A DNA stretch of 45,746 nucleotides from WVZL01 sp041862375. GTDB taxonomy: Bacteria; Acidobacteriota; Aminicenantia; Aminicenantales; Aminicenantaceae. The position numbers were made by a program, and so were the translations under genes. Each line of letters starts with the position of its first letter. The first letter of the stretch is position 1. The stretch spans positions 1-45,746 of the forward strand of contig JBGVTE010000129.1 in NCBI GenBank assembly GCA_041862375.1, in the 5' to 3' direction. Positions 33,650 through 42,545 of this stretch are shown here, one piece after another. The notes beneath the pieces were generated by a model. The model ran no database searches, was not told the DNA's origin, and saw only the letters and a program-made list of their open reading frames with translations.

Positions 33650-34423
33650 ATGCACAGGATGGAAAAAGAAACACTACCTTTCAATCTGGAGCCCCTATCT
33701 AGACCAGAATACCGAGTAAGTGTCATCTTGCCTGTGTTTTCTGAAACAGATAATGTAAGGGATATAGTTACTTTTTTAGAAAATTCAATCCAGGACTGTT
33801 TAGAAGAGATCATAATAATACTTTCGCCTTATTCCACCTCCCAGTCTAAAAAAGTATGTGAAGAATTAGCCAGACAATATGGGAATGTTTTGGTCCATAC
33901 TCAGATATGCAATCCAGGATTAGGTTATGCCGAGCGTGAAGGATATGAACTCATGCGTGGCAACCTCATGCTTCGGATAGATTCTGATGGCGAGATGGAA
34001 AAGGAAACTGCCCTAAGAATGCTCGACGAGATGGAACGGACAAATAGTGCCCTTGTCGTTGCATCACGATGGATTCCAGGAGGTGGATTTTCCGAGTACA
34101 ATCCGCTTAAGTACGTGCTTAATTGGGGATTTCAACAAATATTTCGAGTGCTTTACAGAACGCATGTCCACGACCTTACTTACGGATTTAAATTAATGCG
34201 CGCTGAACTTGCAAAAAATATTGACTGGGAAGGAACTCTTCATGAAATAGCATGTGAAACGACTTTCAAACCCATTCGATTGGGTTTGAAAGTATCAGAA
34301 GTACCGACCAAATGGGAAGCGCGTGTCCAAGGAACATCAAAAAATACATTAATCGGGACATTCAGATATGTCTCTATGGCAATAAACATTCTAATAAAGG
34401 GAGTAAAGACGAAATCACATTAA
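33650..34423 (+). CDS. GT2 family glycosyltransferase
   Basis: The 257-residue protein is a GT-A fold enzyme of the dolichol-phosphate-mannose-synthase type: VSVILPVFSETDNVRDIV (about 25-42), NPGLGYAEREGYELMRGN, and the metal-binding LMLRIDSDGEME (about 106-117). ASRWIPGGGFSEYN and DLTYGFKLMRAE follow. There is no C-terminal membrane region. The ATG at 33650 has AAGGAAA directly upstream. It probably transfers a sugar from a nucleotide donor, perhaps to a polyprenyl phosphate used by the neighbouring GT-C enzyme; the substrate is inference. It precedes the RGP-like gene by 112 bases. Confidence 0.85.
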   Translation: MHRMEKETLPFNLEPLSRPEYRVSVILPVFSETDNVRDIVTFLENSIQDCLEEIIIILSPYSTSQSKKVCEELARQYGNVLVHTQICNPGLGYAEREGYELMRGNLMLRIDSDGEMEKETALRMLDEMERTNSALVVASRWIPGGGFSEYNPLKYVLNWGFQQIFRVLYRTHVHDLTYGFKLMRAELAKNIDWEGTLHEIACETTFKPIRLGLKVSEVPTKWEARVQGTSKNTLIGTFRYVSMAINILIKGVKTKSH

Positions 34424-34448
34424 TGTGATATATAGATTTTTTATATGC

Positions 34449-34510
34449 AAGGAATATCGAAATGAGCTTTTTTGCGGTTCCTGAAGAGCTTCAGATATTG
34501 GATATTCCTT
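34449..34510. repeat. 10-bp inverted repeat flanking 42 bases
   Basis: AAGGAATATC (34449-34458) and GATATTCCTT (34501-34510) are exact reverse complements, and inside lies GAAG-AG-CTTC. In mRNA this would fold between the GT2 and RGP-like genes and sequester the AAGGAA ribosome site of the small ORF at 34462. Confidence 0.45.
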
Positions 34511-34554
34511 ATGTATTTTTATCAGGAGATGAGAAATGGATAACCGAAGAATAG
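34462..34554 (+). CDS. possible 30-aa ORF overlapping the RGP-like start
   Basis: ATG 34462 with AAGGAA eight bases upstream opens MSFFAVPEELQILDIPYVFL and ends WITEE, overlapping the next gene by 19 bases. It could couple translation or be chance. No family recognised. Confidence 0.25.
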   Translation: MSFFAVPEELQILDIPYVFLSGDEKWITEE

Positions 34555-35687
34555 CGCTCGTAAACACAACAATTCATGTTCCAAGGGGATTGGAGGGCTA
34601 TCTCGAAAATGCGCGAAAATATGGTTATGAAAAAAATGTTATATCGATCGTTGTCGGAGATAGAAAAACTCCACCGGAAGCAGCCACATTTTTAACAGGA
34701 CTTAAGGAACGTTTTCAATCAAAAATCATATACCTTGACCTAAGAGATCAATTACTTTTCATGCGGCAGTGGCCCGCGTTTGATATCGTCGCTCGCTATG
34801 ACAGTATTGAACGAAGAAATATCGGATATTTAAAAGCTGCACTCGAAAATGCAGAAGTAATTATTTCAATAGATGACGATAATTATGTGGTTGAGAATAA
34901 TTATATTGGCAGTCATTTAATCGTCGACAAAGAAGTTGAGTTGCCAGTTGTTTCTCATCCGTCTGGATGGTGGAATATCTGTGAAACACTTGTAAACGAT
35001 CCACCGAGACGTTTTTATCCTAGAGGGTATCCGAAATCCAAGCAGGATTTTAAGAAAAATGAGCACCAGGTAGAACGCAAGAGGATGCGTATAAAAGTTA
35101 ACGAAGGATTATGGCTCAAGAATCCGGATGTTGATGCCACAGCAAATATCGAAGAACCTCTAAATGTAGTTAGAATGGAGCCTCTGCTCGGTGAAGAATC
35201 CTTCGCCTTAGAACTCGGCACATGGTGCTCTATTAACAGCCAGAACACAGCTTTCGCCATAGATACGCTTCCAGTAATGTACTTGATAATGATGGGAGGT
35301 TTTTTCCGAGGTTACCGGATGGGGCGGTATGATGACATATGGATGGGTTACTTTCTTAGAGCAATTGCCGACCAGCTTAACGATACAGTGTCATACGGCG
35401 CTCCTCTGGTTAAACAAGAGCGAAACCCGCACCATTTAGTAAAAGACATTTCTGAGGAGTTGGGCGGCTATATACTTACCGAATGGATAATAGAAAAATT
35501 GAGAAGCTTTAAAACCACAGAGAAAGATTATCTTGGTGCCTATCTTGACCTGATTTATTATCTCAGAAATACCATTGAAAGCGATGACAGTCTTAATTTT
35601 CACGAAAATGAGTATTTGAGAAGTGTTACTATAGGAATGGTAGCATGGTATGATGCTGTGCGGGACATCCTACAGGCGGGAAGTTAA
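34536..35687 (+). CDS. RGP/UDP-arabinopyranose-mutase-like (GT75 or STELLO-type) protein
   Basis: The 383-residue protein has a GT-A-like core: IVARYDSIERRNIGYLKAA, then VIISIDDDNYVVENNYIGSH (about 108-127) with the DDD metal motif. FYPRGYPKSKQ, INEGLWL-type KVNEGLWLKNPDVDA, GTWCSINSQNTAF and MGRYDDIWMGYFLRAIADQL follow. The order of DDD, RGYP, GLW-DADA, N-x-AF and DDIW matches plant reversibly glycosylated polypeptides and the related STELLO/DUF288 proteins. RGPs interconvert UDP-arabinopyranose and furanose or bind nucleotide sugars. GGAG is seven bases before the ATG. Function in bacteria is not established; it likely works with the GT2 and GT-C genes. Confidence 0.65.
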   Translation: MDNRRIALVNTTIHVPRGLEGYLENARKYGYEKNVISIVVGDRKTPPEAATFLTGLKERFQSKIIYLDLRDQLLFMRQWPAFDIVARYDSIERRNIGYLKAALENAEVIISIDDDNYVVENNYIGSHLIVDKEVELPVVSHPSGWWNICETLVNDPPRRFYPRGYPKSKQDFKKNEHQVERKRMRIKVNEGLWLKNPDVDATANIEEPLNVVRMEPLLGEESFALELGTWCSINSQNTAFAIDTLPVMYLIMMGGFFRGYRMGRYDDIWMGYFLRAIADQLNDTVSYGAPLVKQERNPHHLVKDISEELGGYILTEWIIEKLRSFKTTEKDYLGAYLDLIYYLRNTIESDDSLNFHENEYLRSVTIGMVAWYDAVRDILQAGS

Positions 35688-36206
35688 GGCTTCTAGAAAT
35701 GATAAGCACTGCTCAAACTTCTATTTTTACGATCATGCTGTCTCCTAGCTTCTAAACAAGCATTATAGCATTTTAAACACCGATTTTCCTCTGGGCTAGT
35801 GATGTGCACAAAATAAACAACCGCATTTGATCTAGTGACTAACCCAATAAAAAGCCTGTTGCTACCTGAATAAACCTTGTATTTTCCTTCTTAAAAGATG
35901 AAATATATGCCAAAATAGAGTTTTCTCATTAATATCAGTGACTTATATAAATAATCATCACACTTTTAACATTGAGCCGAATTAGAGAACTTAGTTGTTT
36001 TGCTGAAATCTATAATTTTTATAGTTTACTATTAAAAAAATACTCAAGCGGGGGAAAGTGACGAAAATCTTATATTTTTATGTAATTATTATACTTTCAG
36101 GGTAAGTGCTTTGTCACTAACAAAGATTTGTCCTCTATATTAAGCTTGACTATTTTTTCGTTAGTTGATATTTTTTTTATCACCCAGTCAAAGGGAATAA
36201 AGGATA
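35688..36206. other. 519-base AT-rich gap with a candidate kinase promoter
   Basis: No credible ORF. Small hairpins occur at 36010-36024 (CTATAA/TTATAG) and 36109-36125 (CTTTGT/ACAAAG). TTGACT (36146-36151) and TATTTT (36169-36174), 17 bases apart, are a plausible promoter for the kinase at 36207. I see nothing else I can name. Confidence 0.4.
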
Positions 36207-39119
36207 ATGGAATGTCCTAAATGTCATCTTGAGAATCCTGATGATAGCCGTTTTTGCAGTAAATGTGGCACACAGATTCATCCCTTAAAGGAAAACTCTT
36301 CTCCTCATACTAAGACTCTTCAAGCGTCAATCAGAGAATTAGCTATCGGAAACACTTTCGCTGGAAGGTATCAGATCATTGAAGAACTCGGGAAAGGAGG
36401 TATGGGCGAGGTTTACAAGGTTTTTGATAGGAAAATAAAGGAAAAGGTAGCTTTGAAGCTATTAAATCCTGAAATCGCTTCGGATGAGGAAATGATTGAG
36501 CGCTTCAGAAATGAATTGAAATTTGCAAGGAAAATCTCGCACAGAAATGTCTGCCGTATGTATGATCTAAGTGAAAAGGAAGGAATCCAATATATTACTA
36601 TGGAATATGTGCCAGGTGAAGATTTGAAAAGCACAATTAGAAGAGTGGGACAATTAAGCGTAGGGAAATCTATTTCCATAGCCAAGCAGGTATGCGAGGG
36701 ACTGGCTGAAGCCCATCAGCTAGGAGTTATTCATCGTGATTTAAAACCACAAAACATCATGATAGACAGAGAAGGGAATACCCGTATTATGGATTTTGGG
36801 ATTGCACGCTCCCTTAAAGCGAAGGGGATTACAAGAGCCAAAGTAATGATTGGAACTCCCGAGTACATGTCTCCTGAACAGGTTGAAGCAAGAGAGGTAG
36901 ATCAGAGTTCTGATGTTTATTCTTTGGGAGTGATTCTTTATGAGATGTTGACTGGAGAGGTTCCTTTTGGAGGGGATACGCCCTTGAGCATTATTTTTAA
37001 GCACAAAAACGAGGTGCCTCCAAATCCTAAAGAATTTAATGCCCAGATACCTGAGGATCTCAGCCGAGTAATTCTCAAATGCATGGAGAAGGATAAAGAG
37101 AGGAGATATCAGGGAGCAAGGGAACTTCTAGCTGAGTTAAACAAGATAGAAAAAAGTATTCCAACAACAGAGAGGATCACTTTAGAGAAAGCAAAAAGGA
37201 GAAAATTAATTTCAATTCATAAAAGAAAATTAAAATGGGTAACAACTTTAATTGTGATGGCCCTTGTTATCTTTGGAGGGTATCATCTATGGAAAGGATT
37301 CATTCAACCACAATATGAATATGAGAATTTTATTTTATTAGAGATATCAGAAGGCGAGTCACCAGAAATTCAGAAAAATCTTGTTGAATATTTGCTTCTT
37401 CGTTCTATAACAGCATCTACCAACTTAAATATACTTGTTCAAGAAGATATTATTACCTACAAAAGAAAAACTGAGGCAACAGAAAAAAAATCCCCGAGAC
37501 CCCTCATTGTTATTACTGGTGATGTTTATCCCAAAGTGATGGGATTTGAAATTTCTATTTCTATGAGGAGTAAAGAAAAGACGACGCCATGGAAAAAGTT
37601 CGAATGCAAAGGGCCTATCGATTTGATATCAGATAAAATAGGAAAAATTCATTCATTCATATCAGATGAATCCGATGGAATTATAGGAAATATTGAAGGG
37701 GATAGAAGTTTTTCTCAAATATGCTCAGATAATCTGGATGCTCTTAGCCATTTCTTAGGAGGAGAAGAAGCATGGGAAAAGCTTGATTCTGACATAGCCT
37801 ATTCTGAATTTAAAACAGCCGTTGAAATTGACCCAGAGTTTAGCTTAGCTCATTTGAGACTTGCTGATGTTTTGCTTTTTAGAGGAGATAGAGAGGAAGC
37901 GAGAGAGAATATTAAAACAGCCCTTGATAAAAAAGATAAGCTTGTAAAATATGATTTGCTTATACTTAATGCTTTGATGGCTCGTATAAACTTCAAACCT
38001 ATTGAAGAGCGCCAATATATCGGGCGATTAAAAGAAGCATTTCCATTTAAGAAAGAATATCATTACGAATTTGCAGAGTCGTATTTTCACTGGGGTGATC
38101 CGAGTGAAGCAATTAAACACTACTTAAAGGCACTAGAAATAGATCCAGATTATTCCCTTGCCCATAATCATATTGCATTTTGTTATTCTTGGACAGGAAA
38201 TCACAAGCTCGCTGAAAAGCATTTTATAAAGTATGTTGAACTAGATAATACAGCAAATTCTTATGATAGCTTGGCTTCTGGATATATGTTTGCAGGGATG
38301 TATGACAAAGCCATAAATGCCCTGAATAAGGGAAAAGAACTTAATCCAACCCTCGATTATTTGTATGGTAATCTTGCACAGAATTTTATCCTTAGGGGAT
38401 TTCTCTCCAAAGCTGTTGAAACCCTAAAAGAAGAAGCAGCAATTACAAAAAGAGAGACTACTAAGATAAACACTCATTTCTATTTGGCTTATATTGAGTT
38501 CTTAAGAGGAAACATTGAAAAATCAATTCAAGAATTAAAACATGTTACAGATTTTTATTTGGATAAACGCTATATCGATAGATTAGACGAATCTCCTAAT
38601 CTCCCTTTTTGGCTGAAAGGAGTTATTTCTGCTAAAAGAAGAGATTTAAATGGGCTTAGGGAAGTTATTAAAAGAATGAAACAAAAAATTGATGAGAATG
38701 AGATAAATGCGACAAATTATTTTCCAATCTACAAATTATTCATTCATTTAAAATTGCTCGAAGGCTACTTAAAGAAGGACATAAATATAATAAAAACATC
38801 TATCGAAGAGGGTCAAAGGATAAGAAAAAAGATGGGTTACTGGGGATCAATATTCAACGTTTCATACTTTTTTAATGAATATGCAGAAATTCTTATAAGA
38901 CTTAATATAACAAATGAAGCATTTGAATTGTTAAAAGAATCCGTTGGCTATAATTCCAATTACGTTGCATCTCACTTAAGCCTGGCCAAAATCCATCTAA
39001 ATAATAATGATATAGAAGAAGCGCAAAAAGAACATCAAAAAGCATTAGATCTGTTGTCCAATGCGGATAAAGATTCTATCTTTGTTAGGGAGGCAGAAAA
39101 TATTTCCAGGAAGTTTTAA
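36207..39119 (+). CDS. Ser/Thr protein kinase with zinc ribbon, membrane helix and TPRs
   Basis: The 970-residue protein has, in order: a zinc ribbon (MECPKCHLENPDDSRFCSKC; Cys3, 6, 17, 20); a Hanks-type kinase domain (GKGGMGEVYK about 62-71, HRDLKPQN about 175-182, DFGIARS, TPEYMSPEQ, SSDVYSLG) with all catalytic residues; one membrane helix (about 343-362, TTLIVMALVIFGGYHLW); an extracytoplasmic region; and TPR repeats (about 515-960), for example YSEFKTAVEIDPEFSLAHLR and HYLKALEIDPDYSLAHNHIA. It likely senses something outside the membrane through the TPRs and signals inside by phosphorylation. Ligand and targets unknown. It stands alone. Confidence 0.93.
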   Translation: MECPKCHLENPDDSRFCSKCGTQIHPLKENSSPHTKTLQASIRELAIGNTFAGRYQIIEELGKGGMGEVYKVFDRKIKEKVALKLLNPEIASDEEMIERFRNELKFARKISHRNVCRMYDLSEKEGIQYITMEYVPGEDLKSTIRRVGQLSVGKSISIAKQVCEGLAEAHQLGVIHRDLKPQNIMIDREGNTRIMDFGIARSLKAKGITRAKVMIGTPEYMSPEQVEAREVDQSSDVYSLGVILYEMLTGEVPFGGDTPLSIIFKHKNEVPPNPKEFNAQIPEDLSRVILKCMEKDKERRYQGARELLAELNKIEKSIPTTERITLEKAKRRKLISIHKRKLKWVTTLIVMALVIFGGYHLWKGFIQPQYEYENFILLEISEGESPEIQKNLVEYLLLRSITASTNLNILVQEDIITYKRKTEATEKKSPRPLIVITGDVYPKVMGFEISISMRSKEKTTPWKKFECKGPIDLISDKIGKIHSFISDESDGIIGNIEGDRSFSQICSDNLDALSHFLGGEEAWEKLDSDIAYSEFKTAVEIDPEFSLAHLRLADVLLFRGDREEARENIKTALDKKDKLVKYDLLILNALMARINFKPIEERQYIGRLKEAFPFKKEYHYEFAESYFHWGDPSEAIKHYLKALEIDPDYSLAHNHIAFCYSWTGNHKLAEKHFIKYVELDNTANSYDSLASGYMFAGMYDKAINALNKGKELNPTLDYLYGNLAQNFILRGFLSKAVETLKEEAAITKRETTKINTHFYLAYIEFLRGNIEKSIQELKHVTDFYLDKRYIDRLDESPNLPFWLKGVISAKRRDLNGLREVIKRMKQKIDENEINATNYFPIYKLFIHLKLLEGYLKKDINIIKTSIEEGQRIRKKMGYWGSIFNVSYFFNEYAEILIRLNITNEAFELLKESVGYNSNYVASHLSLAKIHLNNNDIEEAQKEHQKALDLLSNADKDSIFVREAENISRKF

Positions 39120-39692
39120 CCAGATTTCTCTTGATTAATCGGAGAAACAGGCATGAACAATAGCCAAAGTAAATTTGATTCTTTTATATTGTCTTCCTAT
39201 GTTGTTAATATCAGCTTATTGATGTAAACAACAGCTTACATTTTTCCTTTTTAATTTTAATTGGCAATCAATCTAACTCAATCAATATCATGACATTCTG
39301 CTTTTTTCGAAACTTGGCCTGTTTTATGAATCATCTCTGCTGCTATGACCGGATCTATCGCCACCTCAACCTGACCTTCCAAGCTGAACGCCCTCCTACC
39401 TACTCCTCAGGCTGTCCAACATGAGCTTGTGATAGCATTTGGAGAGAGAGGGGAGTATTTTTGAGGGCCTCTGTGGTTGTCTTTTTGCTGACTCGAGGAC
39501 AGAGCCTATATTAAACTCGATGTTTTAGAGGTCTCGGTTGATTTGATTCGCTTTTCCAGTCGTTGACCTTGCCGTTTTGAGTGTGATACATTTATTGAAG
39601 GTTGTCAGCAGCCAGAAATAGCGGAAAATAGTGAGGTTTTTCCTCAATCACCAAAAGGAAATCCTTATCCTTTTCTCTTAAAGAAAGTTAAT
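39120..39692. other. 573-base gap with decayed coding traces
   Basis: No intact gene. It is more GC-balanced than the AT-rich gaps nearby and shows open but interrupted minus-strand frames. One is 39278-39406; another near 39500-39600 reads MYHTQNGKVNDWKSESNQ before a stop. GTGAGG/CCTCA near 39640 is a small hairpin. It looks like the remains of one or more genes, perhaps those that followed tolC. Confidence 0.35.
39278..39406 (-). pseudogene. 42-codon gene remnant, family unknown
   Basis: Between two stops the minus strand encodes RRAFSLEGQVEVAIDPVIAA followed by EMIHKTGQVSKKAECHDID. The sequence looks like real protein (amphipathic, varied composition) but has no start codon or ribosome site at its 5' end. 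I cannot name it. Confidence 0.3.
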
Positions 39693-41264
39693 TTATGTCT
39701 TTCGCTTGAAATCCTCAGAAATTTCAGAAAATTTGATATTCTTGTTTTTCAAGGTTGTTCCTAACGCTTTGTCCAGAAGAGCTAAAGAGAGATTATAATC
39801 GATCATAGCTTGGAGTTCGGCGCTGCGTGCATCAGCTAAACCCCTTTGATGCTGAAGAACAACATAATTAGTAGTCAAACCTACCTTTAATTTTTTCTCT
39901 TCTGCCTCCAATTTTTTCTCGGCCAGCTCCCGAGCAACTTTGTAAGCATGGACCCTTTTATAATCAGTCTGAACAGCCCTTACTGCATTTTTTATTTCAA
40001 GAAAAATCTGTTGTTCCTGATTTTCAAGCCTAAATTTAGCCTGATCAAGATTAATCCTCGCTTGGGCATATTCTGCACGAGAGAGAACATTACTGAGGGG
40101 AATGCTTAGCGTTAATCCTACAGACCAGTTCTTATATTTGAAGTCAAAGGCATCTCTTAGAGCATCAGATGATTCTCCTGGAATAGTCCTAATCGGAGGG
40201 CCAAAAGGATCGAGTTCGTCATAGACGATTTGAGTTCCCGAGACGCCAGGACTCCAGTAAGATGCCCGGAGGCTTAGGTCCGGAAGAAGCTGATTTCTGG
40301 CATAACTCAGATTTATTTCTTTATTCTGCACGTCAATCCTGCTCGCCTGTAAATCAGGTCTGTTCTCTAAAGCTGTAAAAAGGGCGCCTTCAAGGCTCAC
40401 CTCCTTTATCGCGAAGGCTGGTTTGTCAACAGGGATAATATCTACTTCCACTCCCTTTTCTTCGGCAGCCAGGTTAATGATTGTCTTTAGAAGATCCTCA
40501 TTATTCTTGATCATGGCTTCTGCTTGAAGGATATCTGCCTCACGGCTTGCCACTTCAGTCTGGGCACTCAGGATCTCTATGGGTGCTAAGGTCCCTACCT
40601 CGACTTCCCTCTCATTCTTAGCTAAAAGATCTTGAGCCAATTTTAAGGACTGTCTCTTAACTTTAAGATTTTCGATGCTGTGGACAAAATTCCAGTAAGC
40701 ACTTTCCACATTGTAAATTGTGTCCATTAGAACCACTTTAAACTGGCCTTCTGAAATGTCTCTGTTGTTTTGGGCGATGATGATTTCTTTACGGCTGATT
40801 TTAAAACCAAAGTTTTTCAAGAAGGGCTGAGTAAAATTAAATCGGAGCGTGCTTGAGTAACGAGGATTAACTGACAGGAATTTTTGGTTGGAATCGTTTT
40901 TGTACGAATAGAGTGATATAGAAAATTCTCCTCCTGTTGGGATACGCTGAAAAATGGAGGCTGAGTAATCTTTGTACTCTGTTGAGATCTTTTCTTCGGC
41001 TTCGATGAAGGAGAAAGAGCGTGAATTTGTATTTTGGAGGCTGTAGCCAAAGGAAAGGCTGGGCAGGAAGTTTTCCTTAGCAAGGGAGACAGAAATATCA
41101 GCCAGCTCCGGGTTCAAGACTTCAACTGCAACGTTCAGGTTATTCTGCATCGCTCTCAGGATGCAGTCTTCAAGAGATAAAGCCTTCTCCTTTTTTTGGG
41201 CCCAGACTCCTGTGACAAGGAATAAAATTGAAAAAAAACAAATAATTTTTTTATGTTTCAACAT
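39693..41264 (-). CDS. TolC-family outer-membrane efflux channel
   Basis: The 523-residue protein has a signal peptide (CFFSILFLVTGVWAQ) and two repeated TolC halves. SLEDCILRAMQNNLNVAVEV starts the first and SLEGALFTALENRPDLQASR the second. Long coiled-coil helices rich in A, E, Q, L and barrel strands such as LRFNFTQPFLKNFG are also seen. It forms the outer-membrane duct for an export pump. It follows the ABC ATPase gene by 21 bases, so it is the last gene of the permease-ATPase operon. No membrane-fusion (HlyD-type) gene is found between them. Confidence 0.93.
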   Translation of the reverse strand: MLKHKKIICFFSILFLVTGVWAQKKEKALSLEDCILRAMQNNLNVAVEVLNPELADISVSLAKENFLPSLSFGYSLQNTNSRSFSFIEAEEKISTEYKDYSASIFQRIPTGGEFSISLYSYKNDSNQKFLSVNPRYSSTLRFNFTQPFLKNFGFKISRKEIIIAQNNRDISEGQFKVVLMDTIYNVESAYWNFVHSIENLKVKRQSLKLAQDLLAKNEREVEVGTLAPIEILSAQTEVASREADILQAEAMIKNNEDLLKTIINLAAEEKGVEVDIIPVDKPAFAIKEVSLEGALFTALENRPDLQASRIDVQNKEINLSYARNQLLPDLSLRASYWSPGVSGTQIVYDELDPFGPPIRTIPGESSDALRDAFDFKYKNWSVGLTLSIPLSNVLSRAEYAQARINLDQAKFRLENQEQQIFLEIKNAVRAVQTDYKRVHAYKVARELAEKKLEAEEKKLKVGLTTNYVVLQHQRGLADARSAELQAMIDYNLSLALLDKALGTTLKNKNIKFSEISEDFKRKT

Positions 41265-41285
41265 CTTATACCTCCGTAAGAGATT

Positions 41286-41999
41286 TCAATTTTGGATTTT
41301 TTGCATGAATGAACGGACAGCTGATGTACTTTCATCGTTATGCACAATCCAGCCATCCAAAAGATTAATAATTCTTCGGCTGTAGGATGCGTTTTTTTCA
41401 GAATGTGTGACCTGAAGAATTGTGGTTCCATCCTCGTTCAATTCTTTGAACAACTCCATAATTTCTTCGCCTTCTTTGGTGTTTAAATTGCCAGTGGGTT
41501 CATCGGCAAGAATGAGTTTTGGTTCGGTGATAACGGCTCTTGCAACTGCTACCTTCTGCTGCTGGCCGCCGGATAATTGATTAGGAAACAGGTCCTTCTT
41601 GGCCACTATATGAAATCTGTCGAGCATGTCGCAAACCTTGCCTTTCCGCTCCGAGCCCTTCACTTTTTTGTATAGAAGTGGGGTTTCAAGATTTTCATAG
41701 ACTGTTAAATCATCTATAAGGTGATAACTCTGAAAGACAAATCCAATGTAGTTTTTATGGAGATCTGTGAGTTGTTTTTCATTCAATTTATGGACTTTCC
41801 TGTCAAAGAAATAATATTCACCGCTTGAAGGCGTATCTAACATACCCAGGATGTAAAGCAATGTTGACTTTCCGGCACCTGAGGGTCCCATGATGGTCAC
41901 AAATTCGCTTTCCTCGATATCGAGGTTAATATCCCGCAAGGCAAATGTCTTCACAAAACCTGTTGAGTAGTATTTTGTGATGTCCTTCAGTTTTATCAT
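41286..41999 (-). CDS. MacB/LolD-type ABC transporter ATPase
   Basis: The ATPase of a FtsX/MacB-class (mechanotransmission) transporter. From the ATG at 41999, chosen because GGAGGA lies five bases upstream and MIKLKDITKYYSTGF is the usual start, it has 237 residues. It has Walker A GPSGAGKST, Q-loop VFQSYHLI, signature LSGGQQQKVAVARA, Walker B LILADEPTGNLN and an H-loop histidine in QVTHSE. A short C-terminal extension (SAVRSFMQKIQN) is present. It is flanked by a permease stub 26 bases upstream and tolC 21 bases downstream. Confidence 0.95.
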   Translation of the reverse strand: MIKLKDITKYYSTGFVKTFALRDINLDIEESEFVTIMGPSGAGKSTLLYILGMLDTPSSGEYYFFDRKVHKLNEKQLTDLHKNYIGFVFQSYHLIDDLTVYENLETPLLYKKVKGSERKGKVCDMLDRFHIVAKKDLFPNQLSGGQQQKVAVARAVITEPKLILADEPTGNLNTKEGEEIMELFKELNEDGTTILQVTHSEKNASYSRRIINLLDGWIVHNDESTSAVRSFMQKIQN

Positions 42000-42025
42000 T
42001 TCTATCCTCCATAAACAGCCATCAT

Positions 42026-42190
42026 TCAAAATTTCGTTGAAATAAGCTCAGAGCTGAGTTCATTCTGCACTAAGGCCATGATTAAAATAAAGCAGGCCAT
42101 ATCAATGCCCAGCCCGGCGATATTGATAAACGAAAGGCCTTTGTCCCTTTTGATGTACCGTGAAGCGATCTTCAAGTAATTTTTGAACAT
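42026..42190 (-). pseudogene. truncated FtsX/MacB-like permease stub (54 codons)
   Basis: The frame MFKNYLKIASRYIKRDKGLS then FINIAGLGIDMACFILIMAL is the N-terminus and first membrane helix of an ABC permease like the complete one at 42546-44942 (MFKNYIKITLRKIKKHKGYS). After QNELSSE it ends at a stop 26 bases before the ATPase ATG, where a permease of about 800 residues would continue. The ATG is preceded only by a weak site. It is probably what is left of a second permease gene; a functional one-helix peptide is a less likely alternative. Confidence 0.75.
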
Positions 42191-42202
42191 GGCTATCTTT
42201 TT

Positions 42203-42481
42203 CTATAATCTTCCGTATACGCTTTCTCCCCTTTTCCGAAACATGATCGGAATATTATCTTTTGTAGGGATGCCGATTTGAATCAATTCCCAATCCCTAT
42301 CATGCTCTTTTATCAACCTTTTTATCACATCAACTTTATCTTCTGTCTCCCCGCCATAGTCCTCCCAGTCTACGATTTCAACCCTGTAATGCATTGTTCG
42401 CTTCTTTCCGTTGATTTTCACATCGATGTCGATGTTCTGTTCTGCCTCCAATGTGGGAACATAAATAACGACTTCTTTCAT
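42203..42481 (-). CDS. 92-aa hypothetical protein in the ABC operon
   Basis: The product begins MKEVVIYVPTLEAEQNIDID and continues KINGKKRTMHYRVEIVDWED, then DVIKRLIKEHDRDWELIQIG. It is soluble, mixed alpha/beta and acidic, with no signal peptide. AGGAGG is six bases before the ATG. It lies 64 bases after the permease stop and 12 before the stub, in the same orientation, so it belongs to the operon. No family recognised; a small cytosolic partner of the transporter is possible. Confidence 0.7.
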   Translation of the reverse strand: MKEVVIYVPTLEAEQNIDIDVKINGKKRTMHYRVEIVDWEDYGGETEDKVDVIKRLIKEHDRDWELIQIGIPTKDNIPIMFRKRGESVYGRL

Positions 42482-42545
42482 TTTTGCCTCCTTTTATTTT
42501 CTTATTTATCCAGCATTTTTAGCTTTTCTTGTCTCTCAAGTCTAT

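Noticed and set aside
36030..36100. GGGGGAAAGTGACGAAAA segment as a possible cyclic-di-GMP or other riboswitch
   Set aside because: The conserved core bases and paired stems of GEMM-type riboswitches are not present.
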